Source: JAFGQJ01 sp964495755
Lineage (GTDB): Bacteria > Spirochaetota > Spirochaetia > SZUA-6 > DRHE01
NCBI GenBank assembly: GCA_964495755.1
Contig: CAZBXU010000188.1
Location: forward strand, 1-6,386
Length of the DNA stretch: 6,386 nt
Direction: 5' to 3'
The position numbers and the translations under genes were made by a program. Below the pieces are notes generated by a model. It was not told the origin of the DNA and did no database searches. It saw only the letters and a program-made list of their open reading frames with translations. Numbering within the stretch: the stretch's first letter is position 1; the number at the start of each line of letters is the position of its first letter. Positions 6,335-6,386 of the stretch are shown here, one piece after another.

Positions 6335-6350
6335 AAGGAGAGGAAAGGAG
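6335..6350 (+). promoter_or_regulatory. Double Shine-Dalgarno of the last gene
   Basis: AAGGAG occurs twice, at 6335-6340 and 6345-6350, exactly ten bases apart. The second lies 6 bases before the ATG at 6357 and is the functional one by spacing. The first may serve as a ribosome standby site. It is the strongest initiation signal in the window. Confidence 0.75.
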
Positions 6351-6356
6351 CATTGC

Positions 6357-6386
6357 ATGAAAAAGCTGTGCATTATTATTGGAATT
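6357..6386 (+). CDS. Start of a probable exported protein (3'-truncated; possible FlaA)
   Basis: Only ten codons are visible: ATG then KKLCIIIGI, with the frame open to the window edge. A short basic start followed by a hydrophobic run is typical of a signal peptide. The ATG is well supported by AAGGAG 6 bases upstream and by its own strong promoter. From memory, spirochetes such as Treponema pallidum have flaA (flagellar filament sheath protein, exported to the periplasm) just after an amidase and a small conserved protein, so FlaA is the leading guess. This identity is inferred from context only. The cysteine at position 5 is too close to the N-terminus to be a lipobox cysteine. Confidence 0.6.
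   Translation, partial: MKKLCIIIGI

Larger units (their letters stand above)
6235..6356 (+). promoter_or_regulatory. Intergenic control region of the last gene
   Basis: These 122 bases are much richer in A+T than the surrounding genes. They hold a near-consensus promoter, an A-rich tract just upstream of it (6273-6290) that could act as an UP element, and a second, orphan TATAAT at 6274-6279. A purine-rich leader carries two ribosome-binding motifs. I see no hairpin followed by a T-run, so read-through from the upstream operon is possible. No sigma-28-type motif is visible. Confidence 0.75.

Noticed and set aside
6357..6386. Lipoprotein reading of gene 7 because of the cysteine at residue 5
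   Set aside because: A lipobox cysteine needs a hydrophobic signal segment before it; here the hydrophobic run follows the cysteine.
1..6386. CRISPR arrays, insertion sequences, tRNA or rRNA genes
   Set aside because: I found no regularly spaced repeats, transposase motifs, terminal inverted repeats or cloverleaf-type sequences; the window is almost fully coding.

Overview
The window is a compact, all-plus-strand gene cluster of roughly 60% G+C (my estimate by eye). It contains the 3' end of one gene, five complete genes and the first ten codons of a seventh. The first six coding regions are joined by 4-base overlaps or gaps of 3 to 34 bases, with no recognisable terminator between them, so they are probably one operon. 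The last gene is set apart by a 122-base A+T-rich spacer holding a near-consensus sigma-70 promoter and a strong ribosome binding site.

Layout: (1) 1-434, C-terminal part of a probable family-2-like glycosyltransferase. (2) 431-1132, a SpsF-type cytidylyltransferase, which would make a CMP-activated sugar. (3) 1136-3001, a fusion of a PseG/SpsG-like nucleotide-sugar hydrolase or GT-B domain, a four-cysteine zinc ribbon and a class I SAM methyltransferase. (4) 2998-4650, an ATP-grasp ligase with an unrecognised C-terminal extension of about 150 residues. (5) 4641-5699, an exported zinc N-acetylmuramoyl-L-alanine amidase (Amidase_3). (6) 5734-6234, a single-pass membrane-anchored GerMN-domain protein. 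(7) 6357 onward, the start of a protein beginning MKKLCIIIGI, probably exported.

Organism: the order amidase, GerMN-like protein, then a strongly expressed exported protein recalls, from memory, the spirochete arrangement of Treponema pallidum TP0247 (amidase), TP0248 and TP0249 (FlaA, the flagellar filament sheath protein). I therefore infer a free-living, G+C-rich member of the Spirochaetales, with gene 7 possibly flaA. Only ten codons of gene 7 are visible, so this rests on context.

How the genes may work together: genes 1 to 4 look like a sugar-building module (nucleotide activation, nucleotide-sugar hydrolysis, methylation, ATP-dependent ligation, glycosyl transfer). Genes 5 and 6 look like an envelope module (peptidoglycan cleavage and a periplasmic partner). 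A plausible but unproven reading is synthesis of a methylated, possibly aminoacylated glycan for the periplasmic flagellum or cell envelope, coupled to wall remodelling. The most notable points are the three-part gene 3 fusion, the unusual ATAA stop/start junction that leaves gene 2 with an apparent AUA start, the possible inhibitory insert in the amidase, and the strong promoter ahead of gene 7.
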